A stretch of 64,000 nucleotides of DNA from Hsuehochloa calcarea (Eukaryota; Streptophyta; Magnoliopsida; Poales; Poaceae). Numbering within the stretch: position 1 is the stretch's first letter; each line of letters begins with the position of its first letter. Made by a program: the position numbers and the translations under genes. Positions 45,898 through 58,640 of the stretch are shown one piece after another. The stretch covers positions 372,001 through 436,000 of the forward strand of contig JAYEVG010000047.1 in the NCBI GenBank assembly GCA_036346395.1. The letters run 5' to 3'. The notes beneath the pieces are model-generated. The model made no database searches and was not told where the DNA came from. It was given only the letters and a program-made list of their open reading frames with translations.

Positions 45898-47289
45898 ATG
45901 GCGACTAGAGAAATTGTGCACTTAGGTGAAGCACCTCTATTTGATGGCACAAATTATGCTCAATGGAAAATCCGCATGTCTTGCTATTTTAGGGCCATGA
46001 GTCCAAAAATATGGCGGATTGTAGATGTAGGATTTTCTCCTCCATTGGATTATATTGCTCCAACCATCGAGGAAGAGAAATGCTTACATCTCGATGCTCA
46101 AGCTACTAACACCTTATTTAGTGCTTTGAGTGTAGATATATTTGATAAGATATGCAATCTCAAGAGAGCTCATGAGATGTGGACATATATTCAAGATCAA
46201 TATGAATTGTCCACTTCCACTAGTGATGATTGCACACAAGAATGAATGTCGGAAGAAGAATGCTCAACTTCAAGCTCCGACAACGAAAATGAGGACTCCT
46301 CAACTCCATCTTCATCAACTCAATGCTTTATGGCTAAAGGTAATAATGAGGTAAATGATAACGATGAGCCTTCATATGATGAGTTGATGGATATGCTAGA
46401 AGAGCTAAATGAATATTTAGAAAAGGAGAAATTAAAATTCAAAGTTTTGAAGAAAGAGTATGTCTCGCTTCAAAATGATTATGATGTTTTAAAAGGTGAA
46501 CATGAAGCTCTCCTCCTAAATAATCTAAATTGCTCTAAGGTGGATATAGGCATTGAATGTAATTTATTAGATGATTTGCCATGTATAGCTTCTACCTCAT
46601 GCATTTCATCTAAGGTTAGTGTATCCACCTCATATGAGGATTTAATTGATATGCCTTGTTGCTCTAAAGTGGATACTCCTATTTCCTCCATATCTTGTGA
46701 TACTAATCTTGTAGAGGAAAATAATGAGCTCAAGGCCCAAGTCAAAAATTTGAAGAATGACTTGGAAAGAAGCCAAAAAGGAAAGGCCACTCTTGACGAA
46801 ATATTGAGCAAGCAAAAACGCTTGCAAGATAAGAGTGGAATTGGTTTCACTCCTAAGAAGAAGGAAAATAGCAAAACAAGGCACAACGCAAGGCACACGA
46901 AGAATATCAAGTGCCATGGATGCAATGGAAAGGGCTATTTCGCCTCGGTGTGCCCTAACAAAGTGAATGACAAGCAATTGTCATCAAAGAAGAGGCGAAC
47001 CGGCAAGGAGCAAGTAAAGAAGGTAAAAGATGAATACAAACTTCGAACTTACTACAATTGCCGGGAAAAGGGACATATGAGTAAGGATTGTCCAAAAGGT
47101 ATCTCTCCTAAACCATTTATATATAATGATCATTATTCACTTAGGAAAGATAAAAATGGCAATGTGTTTGTTAGAATAGTTAGTTCACATAAAACTAATA
47201 CAAGGGCCATTTGGGTGCCCAAATCTATTGTGACTAACATTCGTGGACCCAACCAAGTTTTGGGTACCAAAATACGCTTAAATGCTTAA
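45898..47289 (+). pseudogene. E9 Gag, interrupted by one stop
   Basis: ATG at 45898 with FDGTNYAQWKIRM (Copia Gag start), 115 codons, then TGA 46243-46245, then the same frame goes on to 47289. The second part is acidic and coiled-coil-like (ELMDMLEELNEYLEKEKLKF, NNELKAQVKNLKNDLE), followed by two zinc knuckles: CHGCNGKGYFASVC and a second with its first Cys changed (YNCREKGHMSKDC). Compared with E10 Gag, a central piece between the first part and the coiled coil seems to be missing. Ends TAA at 47289. Confidence 0.75.
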
Positions 47290-48656
47290 TAGGTACTTGG
47301 AGAGGCATTGGAGGCTTGGCTTATTCATAAGAAGATGAATTTCATCATATATCAAATTGGAGCCAAGTTCGAGAATAATCGTTTCACATCAAGAACCAAT
47401 GTCATCTCGGTAACAAGTATTTACATTGAAGTATCTAGCCCCTTACCTAGAAAAAGATATTTAATTTTCAAACTCGTCCAAAATACTACCTTGACCTAAA
47501 TGGTCACTTTCTAGCACTTAAGTGAGTTTTGCCACATGAACCAAAATTCTGCACATGATTAAGTTCATAATGGTATTTATGACTCATACATGCAATTGGA
47601 CGCTCTAAATTTCGTCATTTGCTCATTTTGCATGTTTTGATTGAAACTTCTTGGAAATATGTTTCATTTCCGAAAACCAAAAGCTTAATTTATAAAAACT
47701 ATTTCAAATTTTATTTTTATGGGATATATAAGTTGGAAATACTCCAAAGATGTTTATTTGATTGATTGTGCAAAGATTTGGAGTAAAATACAACAAATTT
47801 CTCTTTTTCTCATCTCTTCTCTGAAACTGTTTTTGACAGACCTAACGGTCCGGCCAGGCCTCCATCGGAGGTCCGACCGGAAACCCCACCGGTCCGACCG
47901 GCGTTGGCCTGGCGGTCCGACCGGTTTTGCGTGAAAGGCATAAAAACCCTTCACCCGAGAGCTCTTCTCTCACTTTTCCTTTTCTCCCCAAACCGAACCC
48001 CTCTTCTTCTCTCCTTCCTCAGGCCGCTAGCAACTCCCCCCCTTCAGATCTCCTCCTCCGGCCATCCATTTGGGGATTCAAGGTATCTTTTTGCTCTCCC
48101 TCATCTCCTCTTCCATTCCCTCCAATTACTTTGTGGATTGATTGCCTATCTCTCCCACATTTTGGAACCCTAGGTGAGGAAAGAACTTGCAACTTTTGGA
48201 TTTTTGGCTCTCCTTTCTCTTCAAGGAGGCATCCCCTGTGTTACTCCTCATCATTAGAGCCAGTAAGCATCCTCAATCTACTTGCATTATCCTCATTTTG
48301 TGATTTGCCCCAAATTCTAGGGTTTGTCGAAAATCCTACCTTGTATACTAGATTTTGTGGCAAAGTTTTGTCCTGCAAGTAGTTTGTGAATAGACAAATG
48401 AATGTACTTGATTCCATTATAAGAATGATGAAAATTTGTGATAATCACAAAATTCTTGTTCACTGGTTCTGGTAACCACCGGTCTGACCGGCTTCACACG
48501 GCAGTCGGACCGGCCTCTGTGGCAGTCCGACCGGCCGTGGACAGCAGTCAGACCGCCTGTGTCCAGAGAACATGTCAAAATGACACCATTGTATATTCAT
48601 AAGTTTATTATCTATTATTTCTTGTTTGATCCTTTGATTATCTTCCCAGGAGCTAT
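47290..48656 (+). other. E9 spacer with promoter-like and palindrome-rich DNA
   Basis: No pol domain. Palindromes of type CGGTCCGACCGG cluster at about 47845-47935 and again at 48475-48565. Between them is a CT-rich stretch (47965-48190) that resembles a plant 5' UTR, and CATAAAAACCC at 47938 could serve as a TATA element. Weak gag-end similarity near 47290-47500. Confidence 0.5.
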
Positions 48657-50057
48657 GCCGAACAAGCGCTTGGCCAGTCGTTCGGGTGGACCCCCTCCTT
48701 CTCCTTCTCCTTCTCCATCGGAGGAAAGATCCGATTGAGGGCGACCTTGAGGACGTTCCTATGGAAGAAGTGGAGGAATCAAGTTCAGATAACAACAACA
48801 GCGATAATGACTTTGAAGAGTCTGCTGGCAATGACGTTGAGGATGAGGATGATGATAATGAGGACACACCTGATGAGTCTCAGTTCATTGGACTTGATGT
48901 CTCAAGGCTAAGGAGTGAACAATATACTATTTTGAGACATGTTGATCAGTTTCAGTTCCCAGAGTCTGCGACAATGGGTATGTTCCACACCAAATTTCAG
49001 CAAGATGTCTTCCGCTTCATCTATGCAAAGAAGAAATTTGCCAATCACAGATTTGTCAAATGGAACTACCTGGCACAAAATCCAACCTACAATGGACTTT
49101 TTAGACTTTTTAAACTTGTAGGTTTGGATTCCTTGGTTTCTCTGAACTGCAGCTTTCACTCTAAGGTCATCAGACAATTTTATGCAACAGTTTTCGTGTC
49201 TCGGACACGACAAACTAACTTGGATGACTGGGCATAGAAAGTTAAAAGCTACAAGAGAGCAGTCCATGAAGGCCCTAGGTTTGAAGGAGTCAAGGGGTAT
49301 AAGGATCCACCTGCAGGAACCCCTAAACCTTTCTCAAGTAGATGAATTTTATGATCAGAATAATCATCACTCTTGCGGTAAGGTGAACGGACTCCTTCCC
49401 CTCCCTAGTATTATTAATAGGATCATGAGATCATCATTCTTCCCTAGGAGTGGGAACAATGATGAAATCCATGGGAGGGCATGGAATGTGATACAATACA
49501 TAATGGAGGGCACTCGCTTTGATGTCATGGATCTTATTTTCAGAGAAATTGACACCTCCAAGGGAGATAAGACTAAAAGTATTTATTATGCTCCCTACAT
49601 AATGAAGCTTATCAAGAGCAGGATTGTATTCAAAGTTCCCGGTGATATAGAGCATAAAGAATACAGACTCAGGGATGCTCCTCCTGCTCCAGCTGCTCCT
49701 CCTGCTCCAGTGGCTCCTCCTCCACCTCCTCAGTATCAGGGACAGGGCTCCTCTTCTCAGGGTCCTCAGGAGCAAGACCCTATCCTAGCTGCGATTCTTC
49801 ACCTACAGCTGAGCATGGATCAGATGCGCACATCCCAGGAGGCATTTCAGGCGGCTACATACACTAGACTGGATGAGATTCAGGCAGCCGTTACCTCCAG
49901 ATTTGATACCCTGGATGCTTCAGTCTCAGACTTGCGTGCGCAATTCCTGGCATCTCAGCCCATGGTCTATCATCGCCAGGGACGTGGACCGCACCTACCC
50001 TCCTTCTTTTGGCGAGGAGATCAGCCTTCATCCTCTCAGGATCCTCCAGAGCAGTAG
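48657..50057 (+). pseudogene. E9 extra ORF, 'putative plant transposon protein' type, frameshifted
   Basis: ATG at 48657 (MPNKRLASRSGG and a Pro/Ser run), frame change near 48733, then an acidic segment (EEVEESSSDNNNSDNDFEES), and a folded part with FRFIYAKKKFANHRFVKW, LVSLNCSFHSKVIRQFYATV, a second frame change near 49205, and LTWMTGHRKLKA, the pattern of plant retroelement extra ORFs (Pfam 'putative plant transposon protein'). The C-terminal part has a Pro/Ala run (DAPPAPAAPPAPVAPPP) and a coiled coil (LHLQLSMDQMRTSQEAFQ, RFDTLDASVSDLRAQF), ending TAG 50055-50057. Such ORFs sit downstream of pol in some elements and their role is unknown. Confidence 0.65.
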
Positions 50058-50850
50058 CCTTTAGTTCTATTTAGGTCATTAGACCTTGTATAGACATCAA
50101 TTGTAATATCTTTTATGACTACTTGGTTGTATGACCTTGTCTTTGGCTATGCTATTTTTTTGTTACTCTGTGTGAGAATGTTGATCCTTTATATTATGAG
50201 TTGTCTTTATATGATTTGTGGATGAGATATGATTGGATGATTACTGTTATTGATTATTATTGTTATCAATTGTCATACTCCTTGGATCCATTGTTTACAA
50301 AGGAAATTCTGCCAAATTTTTATGAAAATCTCTCACAATCATAGATCCTAATGTTCATCTCAACATGGTTTGTGAAAATTTGTTAAAATGAGAGATTATC
50401 TAAATTTCTTTCAAAAAAATGAGGTTAGTTGAATGTGTTTCAACTATCATTTCAAGTGAAATCATTTCAAGTGGTTCTCAATGTTTTGATTTAAAATGGG
50501 AGAATGTTATGATCAATAGGTTTGTAACCTATCTTTGTTTCTCCTCTCATATCTTGAGAACAAAATTCCCCCTTGGTCATATAAGTTCAATTCATACTTT
50601 TTGTGACCAACCTCGATTTTTTTTTTGCAAATGGTATCGATTTGCAAATATTCCTTTTGGCTAAGATTTATCTTGTGTTTTTTGGTGATTTATGCCAAAA
50701 GGGGGAGAATGTTTTTATCAATACTCTTCATTTGGATGTTTGGTTTGTTTAATAATGCCAAAAGAGGGAAAAATGCATTAGTTGTGTAAGCCTATATTTT
50801 CATATACATTTTGTTTAATGCTTTATGTTTCACCTCATATGATGCATAGA
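50058..50850 (+). other. E9 3' non-coding part
   Basis: AT-rich, with two purine tracts AAAAGGGGGAGAATG (50697-50711) and AAAAGAGGGAAAAATG (50760-50775), consistent with the multiple-PPT layout. The last five bases before E10 are one TSD copy (CATAG, 50851-50855). Confidence 0.6.
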
Positions 50851-50855
50851 CATAG

Positions 50856-52734
50856 TGTGGATATCGTGAGGATATGTGCACGATCTCAGGATGATGAGTC
50901 AATTGGCAATGGCGTTGTTGGTTTGCAAAATCTCGCGTTTTCGGGTTTGCTCCAATTTGTCGGACCACGGTGATCGACCGGTTGTGTCGGCGGTCGGACC
51001 GCCGTGGAGGTCCGGACCGCCATCTTTGGCGGTCCGACCGAAAATTGAAAAGTCATTTTGGGCCGAGCCAAAAATAGGTTGTGTAGGCAAGTGAGGAGTC
51101 TCTGGATGTGGTCCCATCATTTTGGAGCTCCCATCAAAGTTCTATTGAGTTGAAAATTCCGAAGGTTTGGATTTTCACGCTGAAATTTGGCTAAGTCCTT
51201 TCGGCGGTCCGACCGCCGTTGGGAACGGTCCGGCCGGCTGAAATCGGTCGGACCGCCTTGTGGGCGTCGGGCCCGATGACTTGGAGGTTAGCCAAGTTTG
51301 CATTGAGTGATTTGAATGTGTTTTATGTATGAACTTCAATGCTTTATTGTTGTATATTGCATTGCGGAGCTAACGTGGGTCAAGTTGTGAAGAACTTATT
51401 CCCGGAAACGGTTTGTTTGTCTATTGCTGTGCAGGTGGCTTGCAGGTCAACGACGTCAACGGTGAGTGGATCGGGACTACGCTTGGAGAGCTGAGGTCCA
51501 GAACGATCATGGATACCGGGTGAGGTCGTATGACTCGAGCATGGTGCAGAATGGGCAAGATGGATCGAACAGGTAGTTCGGTACAGCTGGTTGGATCAGG
51601 TGGTGCGGATATCGGTGCGAGTCTCTGGGAGGTTCCGATGGGATTCGGACGAGAGAGGCTTGGCGACGTGATGAGAACCGCTGATCAACCTACACGTGGT
51701 GAAGCAGGCGAGTGCTTCAATAGTTATGTGTGTGTGGGTCCCATGTGTATTTGGGTCCCAAAAGTGAAACCCTAGGTCTCTAGTATAAATAGAAAAGGGG
51801 GGAGATGGAAAACCCCTCTAAGCATTCATTTGGCCCCTTCTTCGTTTTTCTAGGGTTTGGAGGAGAGGAGAGGAGAACTAGGGTTTGGAGAGATTGAGAG
51901 TGTGCTCCTTGTGTGAGCTCTTGTCCTCCTTTGTGGAGAGGCTTTGTAAGCATCTAGTGTGATCAAACAATCTTGTGATGCTTAATTGAAAGATCAATTG
52001 TCCCCTTTGTGTTCTTCTCTCTTTTGGATGATTTTGGTGCTTCGTTGATTCAAAGGTTTATGCTTGGTCCCTTGGCCTATTTTATCTTGCTTTGATGTGT
52101 GGAAACACTCCTAGAGTCATCTAGATCATCAACCCCCCACAAGCAAGTCTTGAATCAAGATTTTCATATTTCTAGGGTTTGTGCACTTCTTTTGTAAAAC
52201 CTTGAGAGATCGATTCATGGAGTGGATCTGAAGGATCGTCGCTAGAAATAGGTCTCTAATATCATTAGGGAGGTGTGCTCGAAATTTGATCAAGTTTCAT
52301 TGGTTGAATCAAAAGTTGGATCAAATTTCGTTTTGGAGTTGGACTTGATTTTCAGTACTGGACTGAACCGGTCTGACCGGTTGTGCAACGGCGGTCCGAT
52401 CGCCCGCTTTTCAGACCGCTAAGCTGCGCGGTCGAACCGATGTCCAACGGTCCGACCGCCAGTTAGTAGCCGGTCCGACCATTGATTGATTATCGGTCGG
52501 ACCGCCTGTAGTAGCCGGTCGACCGCGATGCCGATTCGAGCAGTGAGTTCTTTTCTCCTTTTGTGTCGTGTGGTTGAGGGGTTTATCAAATCTAACACAA
52601 GGCTTCCAATGTGCGCTTACTTATCTTCTTAGCTTTCATAGCTAAAGGAGTAAAGTTCGTGTTGTATTTGATTTAGGCGAGAAAGTTGAGAAAGCGCCTA
52701 TTCACCCCCCTAGTCGCCTTTACGGTCCTACAAG
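50856..52734 (+). repeat. 5' LTR of E10
   Basis: TATAAATA at 51784-51791. GGTCCGACC-type palindromes cluster at about 50965-51045, 51200-51275 and 52370-52530. Confidence 0.93.
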
Positions 52735-52787
52735 TGGTATCAGAGCCGGTTAGCTCTTCTCATAGATCTTAACCGGTCTTTGGAGCC

Positions 52788-54708
52788 ATGGCGACTGACA
52801 AGTACTCAACCTAGCCACATATTTTTGATGGAGTTGACTTTGCATACTGGAAGGCTCGTATGCAAGCATATATCGAGGCTCAAGGGCACGCTATTTGGTT
52901 TAAGGTGAAAAACCCTTATGTCGTGCCAGCCGATGACGATATGATCACTCCAGATGTGGAGGCCAACAGCAAGGCTCGGAATTACTTGATCCAAGGCCTT
53001 AGTCGATCTGAGTTTGAGCGTGTTGCTCAATTGCGGTCTTGCTCATGAGATCTGGCGGACACTTTGTGACTATCACGAAGGGTCCACTGCGATCAAGGAA
53101 GTGAGACAGAACCAGCTCAAAAAGGTTTACTCTAAGATCGAGAAGGGCCTGGTGAGTCTTTGGATAAGCTGTGGGGGAGATTTTCTAAGATTCTTCATGA
53201 TCTCCGTATTTGTTGACTTAGTTTTTTCGAAGTCGAAAATGCACGCCGGTGTTGGGTGCTCTTGATGTGAAGGTGCGGGAATGAAGATCACTTCCATCAA
53301 TGACAACACTGTCATGAGTGAGCTTACCATGGATAAGCTTTACTCGAGGTTGAAGACGCATGAGATTGATTTTATCTCGCGTCTCCCCAAGATAGAGTCG
53401 ATGGCATTAGTGGTCGACAAATCCAAGGGTTGTTCTTCTGAGTCTCTTGATTGTAGCTCATCTGGGTTTTCATTATCTGCTTTACATTCTTTAAGCGATG
53501 AGCAACTTGAGAAACTGTCCGAGGATGACTTAGCCCTCCTATCCACCAAATTCACAAGAGCGTATAACAAGGTGAGGAATAGGAGGAGGAGTGGACCTAT
53601 CACGTGCTTTGAATGTGGTGAGCCGAACCACATTCGCTCCAGGTGCCCCAAGCTAAAGGGCAAGGAGGAGAAGGAGACACGAAGACATCCCCAGGAGAGG
53701 GATGCAAAACCCAAGAAGACAAACTATCAGAAGTTTGTCAGCCGGGTTCTTGCCGCTCTAGAGAACGTAAATATGAGCGATGTGGACTCGGAAACGGAGG
53801 ACGACGAGAGTGACTCTCGTGGCAAGAAGAAGGCCCATGACTTTACTGGCATGTGCTTCATGGCCAAGAACAGCCATGACAGCGACTCCTCCAACGATGA
53901 GGATCCTTTTAGTGATCCTGATGAGGTATGCCCTTCAATTGCTGACATGAAAAGGGCCTTGGTGCTTGCTGAACAGAAATTGCATAAGCAAGTTAAAATG
54001 ATTAAGAAGCAGGATATTATGATTGATAATTTGAACCTAGAAGTTGTTAGGCTTAAATATATTAATCCTGATGATATTTATGAATCCTGCACTAGCTTGC
54101 TTAAAGATTTGACAAGCTTAAAATCTGCTCATTCCTCTGTTGCCAATCAGCTAAAAGATGCTCTCGATGAACTAGAAACTCTCAAGTCTAGTTCTGTTTG
54201 CTTAGATGTCATTTCACTTGATGTGACTGCCATGGAAGCTATCCCTTTAACTTGCTCAAATTGTGCTTTGCTAGAATTAAAATTGGATAGCTCTTTAAAA
54301 GAATTGCAAAAAATTGATGCTAGTCACACATGCTCTCATTGTAAGAATAATAGGATTAAGATGCAAGAGATGACAGAAATGCTGGTTTACTCTAGAGTTG
54401 CATCTTGTGAAAATTGTCCTAAGCTTACAATTGAGATTGAGGCCTTAAACAAGACTCTTGAAGAAAAGGCTAAAATTGAAAGATCCATGTCTTTTACTGC
54501 TTCTAAGAAAGTTATTGATTCTAACTTTTGTGTTTTGAATGCTGAAGTTGAAACCATGATTAATCAGATTCAAGAGGCATTTAGAGTCAAGTTTAAGGAG
54601 CAGTTGAATAGGATTAAGGAATCCTATTGTGTGTCTTGTGAGGCCTTGAAAGTGGAAGTGGCCCTTCTTAAGAGTAAGCGTAATGAGGTAATCAAGTCTA
54701 GCAAGTGA
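52788..54708 (+). pseudogene. E10 Gag, 5' part broken, 3' part open
   Basis: The presumed start ATG 52788 meets TAG after eight codons. The Gag N-terminus continues at 52860 (MQAYIEAQGHAIWF) and shifts frame near 53030 (LAHEIWRTLCDYHEG) and again near 53160-53280. From 53281 a 475-codon frame is open: acidic linker, SDEQLEKLSEDDLALLSTKF, zinc knuckle CFECGEPNHIRSRC (53605-53646, residue 109 on), a Ser/Asp-rich linker, then a long Cys-containing coiled coil (ADMKRALVLAEQKLHKQV to the end). A long coiled-coil tail is typical of Sirevirus Gag. Confidence 0.82.
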
Positions 54709-54726
54709 ACTAGATGTGAGGGTTTA

Positions 54727-55489
54727 ATGAAAGAGAATGATTACCTCAAGGTGACTCTTGAGAAGTTTTCAAGTGGGAAAAAGAAACTCAACATGATTCT
54801 TGATCAATCCAAGGTGAGCGTGAAAAATAGTGGTCTAGGTTTCAATCCCCTAGAGCATTCCAAGAAAAACCCACCTAGGATTGCTAGAGTTGTGAAGAAT
54901 GGTGCATTTGAGCTAGAACCTCCTAAGCCATCAGGGGTTGTTTTCAAATCCATTGGTTTTGCTCAAACTCTTTACGGCAAGAAAGGTGCTTTCACTCATT
55001 CATGCAGACCTCTCAAAGGTCCGAGACCATTGCACCTTCGCAAGAAAGAAGGCCATCTTGTTGAGTTACCTTAGGAGAGCAAAATTTGAGAGAAAAGAGA
55101 GGATGAGCGTCCTGAGATCCATTAGAGGAGTCCCTTCTCCAGCTGTAGTCTCTAGAGCTAGGCAGCCTATTTATCGCAACACTTATAGGCCTAGATTTGT
55201 AGAGAACTTTGTAGACTCTTTTGGTGGGTCTAGGCAGCATGTTGGATTAGAACATCGTGAGGAGAGACCACGGGTAGCACCTAGACAGGGGGAGTATCGA
55301 TCTTTTGGTAGATCGTTTCGGAGAGGTCTAGGTGGTTCTCATGTGCATCCTTATGATTTTATTCCTGATTATGTTTCTGCTATTTCTACTACTGCTCCAA
55401 GACATCGTGCTTCTCAGTACTGGATTCCTAGATCATTTATCACTAACCCTAGTACTGAGGCACGGATGTTTTTTGATTGTGCTTTTTAG
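54727..55489 (+). pseudogene. E10 Gag-Pol linker region
   Basis: In two overlapping frames: KKKLNMILDQSKVSVKNSGLGF first, then at 54938-55489 an Arg/Gly-rich stretch with SRARQPIYRNTYRPRF and ending near SQYWIPRSF. This corresponds to the region between Gag and protease. One frame change near 55050-55075. Confidence 0.6.
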
Positions 55490-56800
55490 GTCCGTCGTGC
55501 GAGGAAGGAGGACATATGGCTTGTTGACTCCGGGTGTTCTCGACATATGACCGGAGATTCTAGATGGTTCTCCTCCTCACACGTGCATCCAAACGAATTG
55601 ATTACCTTTGGGGATGCTTCTCTGGGACCGTGGATCGCAAAGGGCACTTGTCTTGGCGTCAACGACAAGTTCATGCTTAAAGCGTCGCTTTGGTAAGTAA
55701 GGCGAGGTATAATCTTCTATCTGTTTCTCAGCTACTTGATGAGGGTCTAGAAGTGAGGTTTAAAAGTGGAGAGTGTAGTGTTCTAGATTCCTCGGGTGAG
55801 CTTGTTTTCAAGATCTCGAGATTTGAGAAGATCTTTTGTGCTAATTTCAGTATCTCTTCTATTTCCAGTCCTAGGTGTCTTGTAGCCTCGATTCTCATGA
55901 CCTTGTTTTGTGGCATCGTAGACTTGGGCATATAGGTTTTGATCATTTGTCTAGAGTCGATTGCAAGGACTTGATTCGAGGTTTGCCTAGGTGAAGGTCA
56001 TTAGAGATCTTGTGTGCTCACCCTGTAGACATGGTAAGATGGTGTGCGCTTCCCACCCACCACTTACTTTGGTAAAGGTGATGGACAGGTGAGCTTCTTC
56101 ACTTAGATCTGATTGGTCCTTCTAGAGTTGATCGGTGGTGGGAAATGGTATGTCTTGGTGGTTGTGGATGATTACTCCGGTATTCATGGGTTTATTTTCT
56201 TGCTTCTAAGGACGAAGCATTTGGATTCAATAGAGATTTGGTCCTTAGAATTGCTTTGTTGATATACCGGAGCTTTGAGAGCCATTAGGAGTGACAATGG
56301 GATGAATTCAAGAATTCTTCTTTTCTACCTTCAGACCGATAGGGAATTGAGCATCGATTTTCTTCTCCTAAAGTTCCCAGTGAGAATGGTGTGGTAGAAA
56401 GGAAGAACAGAACCCTTGTAGAGATGGCTCGGACCATGCTAGATGAGCATTCTACTCCTAGGAGATTTTGAAGGTGAGGCGATCTCTCTCGCTTGTTATA
56501 TCTCCAATAGGGTTTTCTTGAGATCTGTGGTTGGGAAGACCTCTTATGAGCTTAGATTTGGTCATTCTCCCAAAGTCTCTCATTTCAAGATTTTTGGTTG
56601 CAAGTGCTTCATTCTTAAACATGGCAACCTTGATAAATTTGAGTCTAGATGCTTTGATGGCATATTTCTTGGATATCTGCTCATTCTCGTGGCTATCGTG
56701 TTTTTAATGTTGATACTAACAAAATTGTTGAGACTTGCGAAGTCACTTTTGATGAGGCTAGTCACAGTACTAGACCCGATGCTTGAGTACAGGTTCTGAA
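55490..56800 (+). pseudogene. E10 protease and integrase, broken
   Basis: Protease active site DSGCSRHMTG at 55526-55555, followed by ITFGDASLGP. After a frame change at about 55690 comes NLLSVSQLLDEGLEVRF, the usual segment before integrase. The integrase core is only readable in pieces to about 56440, then SILLLGDFEGEAISLACYISNRV and ELRFGHSPKVSHFKIFGCKCFI (56443-56799), its C-terminal part. Several small indels. Confidence 0.78.
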
Positions 56801-57031
56801 ATTCAAGAAAGCATATTAAATCGATGATGACTCGAGGATGAAGAACCAAACCATCCTCCGGCTACCTCCGAGAGGGTGGAGAGCTGCTACTACTACTTGA
56901 TTGTCGGTGGCGACCTCCTCCTATCCCCACCGACGATCCGAGTGGTTCTTCCTACCTCCACAACTCATGGGGTAGAGGCCATACGCCTGAAGCACCTCTT
57001 CGCATTCAAATGACAACATCCACCTGAGCAG

Positions 57032-58640
57032 ATGATTGGGGATCTTCAAGAGCGAGTCACTCGCTCCAGGTTTATTTCTCCTGATTCTCATGCACATTCT
57101 CCTTTTGTCGCTTCTTTTGAACCCCGAGATATCACCCATGCTTTATCTGATGCTTCTTGGGTCAATGCCATGCATGAAGAGCTTGAGAATTTTGAAAGAA
57201 ACAAAGTCTGGACTCTAGTTGAGCGGCCTTCTGATTCTCATGTTATTGGAACAAAATGGATTTTTAAAAATAAACAAAGTGAGGATGGATTGGTTGTTCG
57301 CAATAAGGCTAGACTCGTAGCTCAAGGTTATTCCCAGGTAGAGGGCTTAGACTTTGAAGAGACCTTTGCTCCAGTAGCTAGATTGGAAGCCATTCGCATT
57401 CTTTTAGCATTTGCAACATCCAAGGGTTTCAAGCTTTTTCAAATCGATGTTAAAAGTGCTTTCTTGAATGGTTTCATAGAAGAAGAGGTCTTTGTCAAGC
57501 AACCTCTGGTTTTGAAAATCAAAATTCCCAAACCATGTGTTTAAACTCTCTAAAGCCTCAGATGGATTGAAACAAGCTCCTAGAGCTTGGTATGATGAGC
57601 TTAAGAGTTTCTTGCTTGAAAATGATTTTAAAATGGGAATGGTTGATAAAACCTTGTTCACTCTCAGGCATGGCAGTGATTTCTTGTTGGTTCAGATTTA
57701 TGTGGATGATATTATATTCGGTGGTTCTTCTCATGCTTTGGTGTCCAGTTTTGATTCTATGAGCGGTGAGTTCGAGATGAGCATGATGGGAGAGGCGACA
57801 TTCTTCCTCGGTCTTCAAATCAAGCAAGCGAAAGAAGGCACCTTCGTTCACGAGTAAGTATACAAAGGACCTTCTTGGCGCTTCAATATGGGAAGCGAGA
57901 GGCCAATGTCTACTCCCATTGCTACAACCACCGTCTTTGGATCTCGATGAGGATGGAGAGTCCGTGGACGGAAGAATACCATGATATGATTGGCTCCCTC
58001 CTCTATCTTATAGCGTCGAGGCCGGACATACAATTCGCCGTATATCTGTGCGCTCGCTTTCAGGCTTCCCCTCATGCTTCTCATCGTCAAGCAGTACGTC
58101 GCATATTCAGGTACCTTCAAGATACGCTTGACTTTGGACTCTGGTATTCTTCTTCTTCTGCTCTCTCAATTCGAGCATTTTCTGATGCTGACTTTGCGGG
58201 GTGTAGAGTGGATAGGAAGAGTACTTCTGGCACTTGTCATTTCTTGGGCACGTCTCTTGTTTCTTGGTCTTCTAGAAAACAGTCTTGGTTGCCTGATCCA
58301 CCGTGGTCGAGTATGTAGTCGCCGCCGATGATGGTCGCTCTCGTGTTCTCTGGATTTTATCCACAGCTGCGAGACTATGGGTTATCTTTGAGAAGTGTTC
58401 CTCTTTTCAGTGACAACACTACGCAATCAATATTGCCAAAACCCAGTGCAACATTCCAGGACTAAACATATTGATATTCGATTTCATTTTCTTAGAGACC
58501 ATGTTGAGAAAGGTGATGTTGTGCTTCACTTTGTAGAGTCTGAGCAACAGCTTGCAGATATTTTCACTAAAGCTCTTGATTCTTCTCGTTTCTTTGCTTG
58601 CGGGAGAGTTAGGGTTATTAGTCCTATTGGGCTGTTTTGA
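57032..58640 (+). pseudogene. E10 reverse transcriptase and RNase H, broken in four
   Basis: RT first part 57032-57544: WVNAMHEELENFERNKVW, GTKWIFKNKQ, ARLVAQGYSQVEGLDFEETF, DVKSAFLNGFIEEEVFVKQP. A one-base shift near 57540 moves to 57537-57857 with the catalytic YVDD at 57699-57710. RNase H: SRPDIQFAVYLCARFQ, DADFAGCRVDRKSTSGTC (57875-58318), then HIDIRFHFLRDHVEKG and QLADIFTKALD (58395-58640). Each part looks well conserved, so the breaks may be few and recent or due to sequence errors. Confidence 0.87.
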
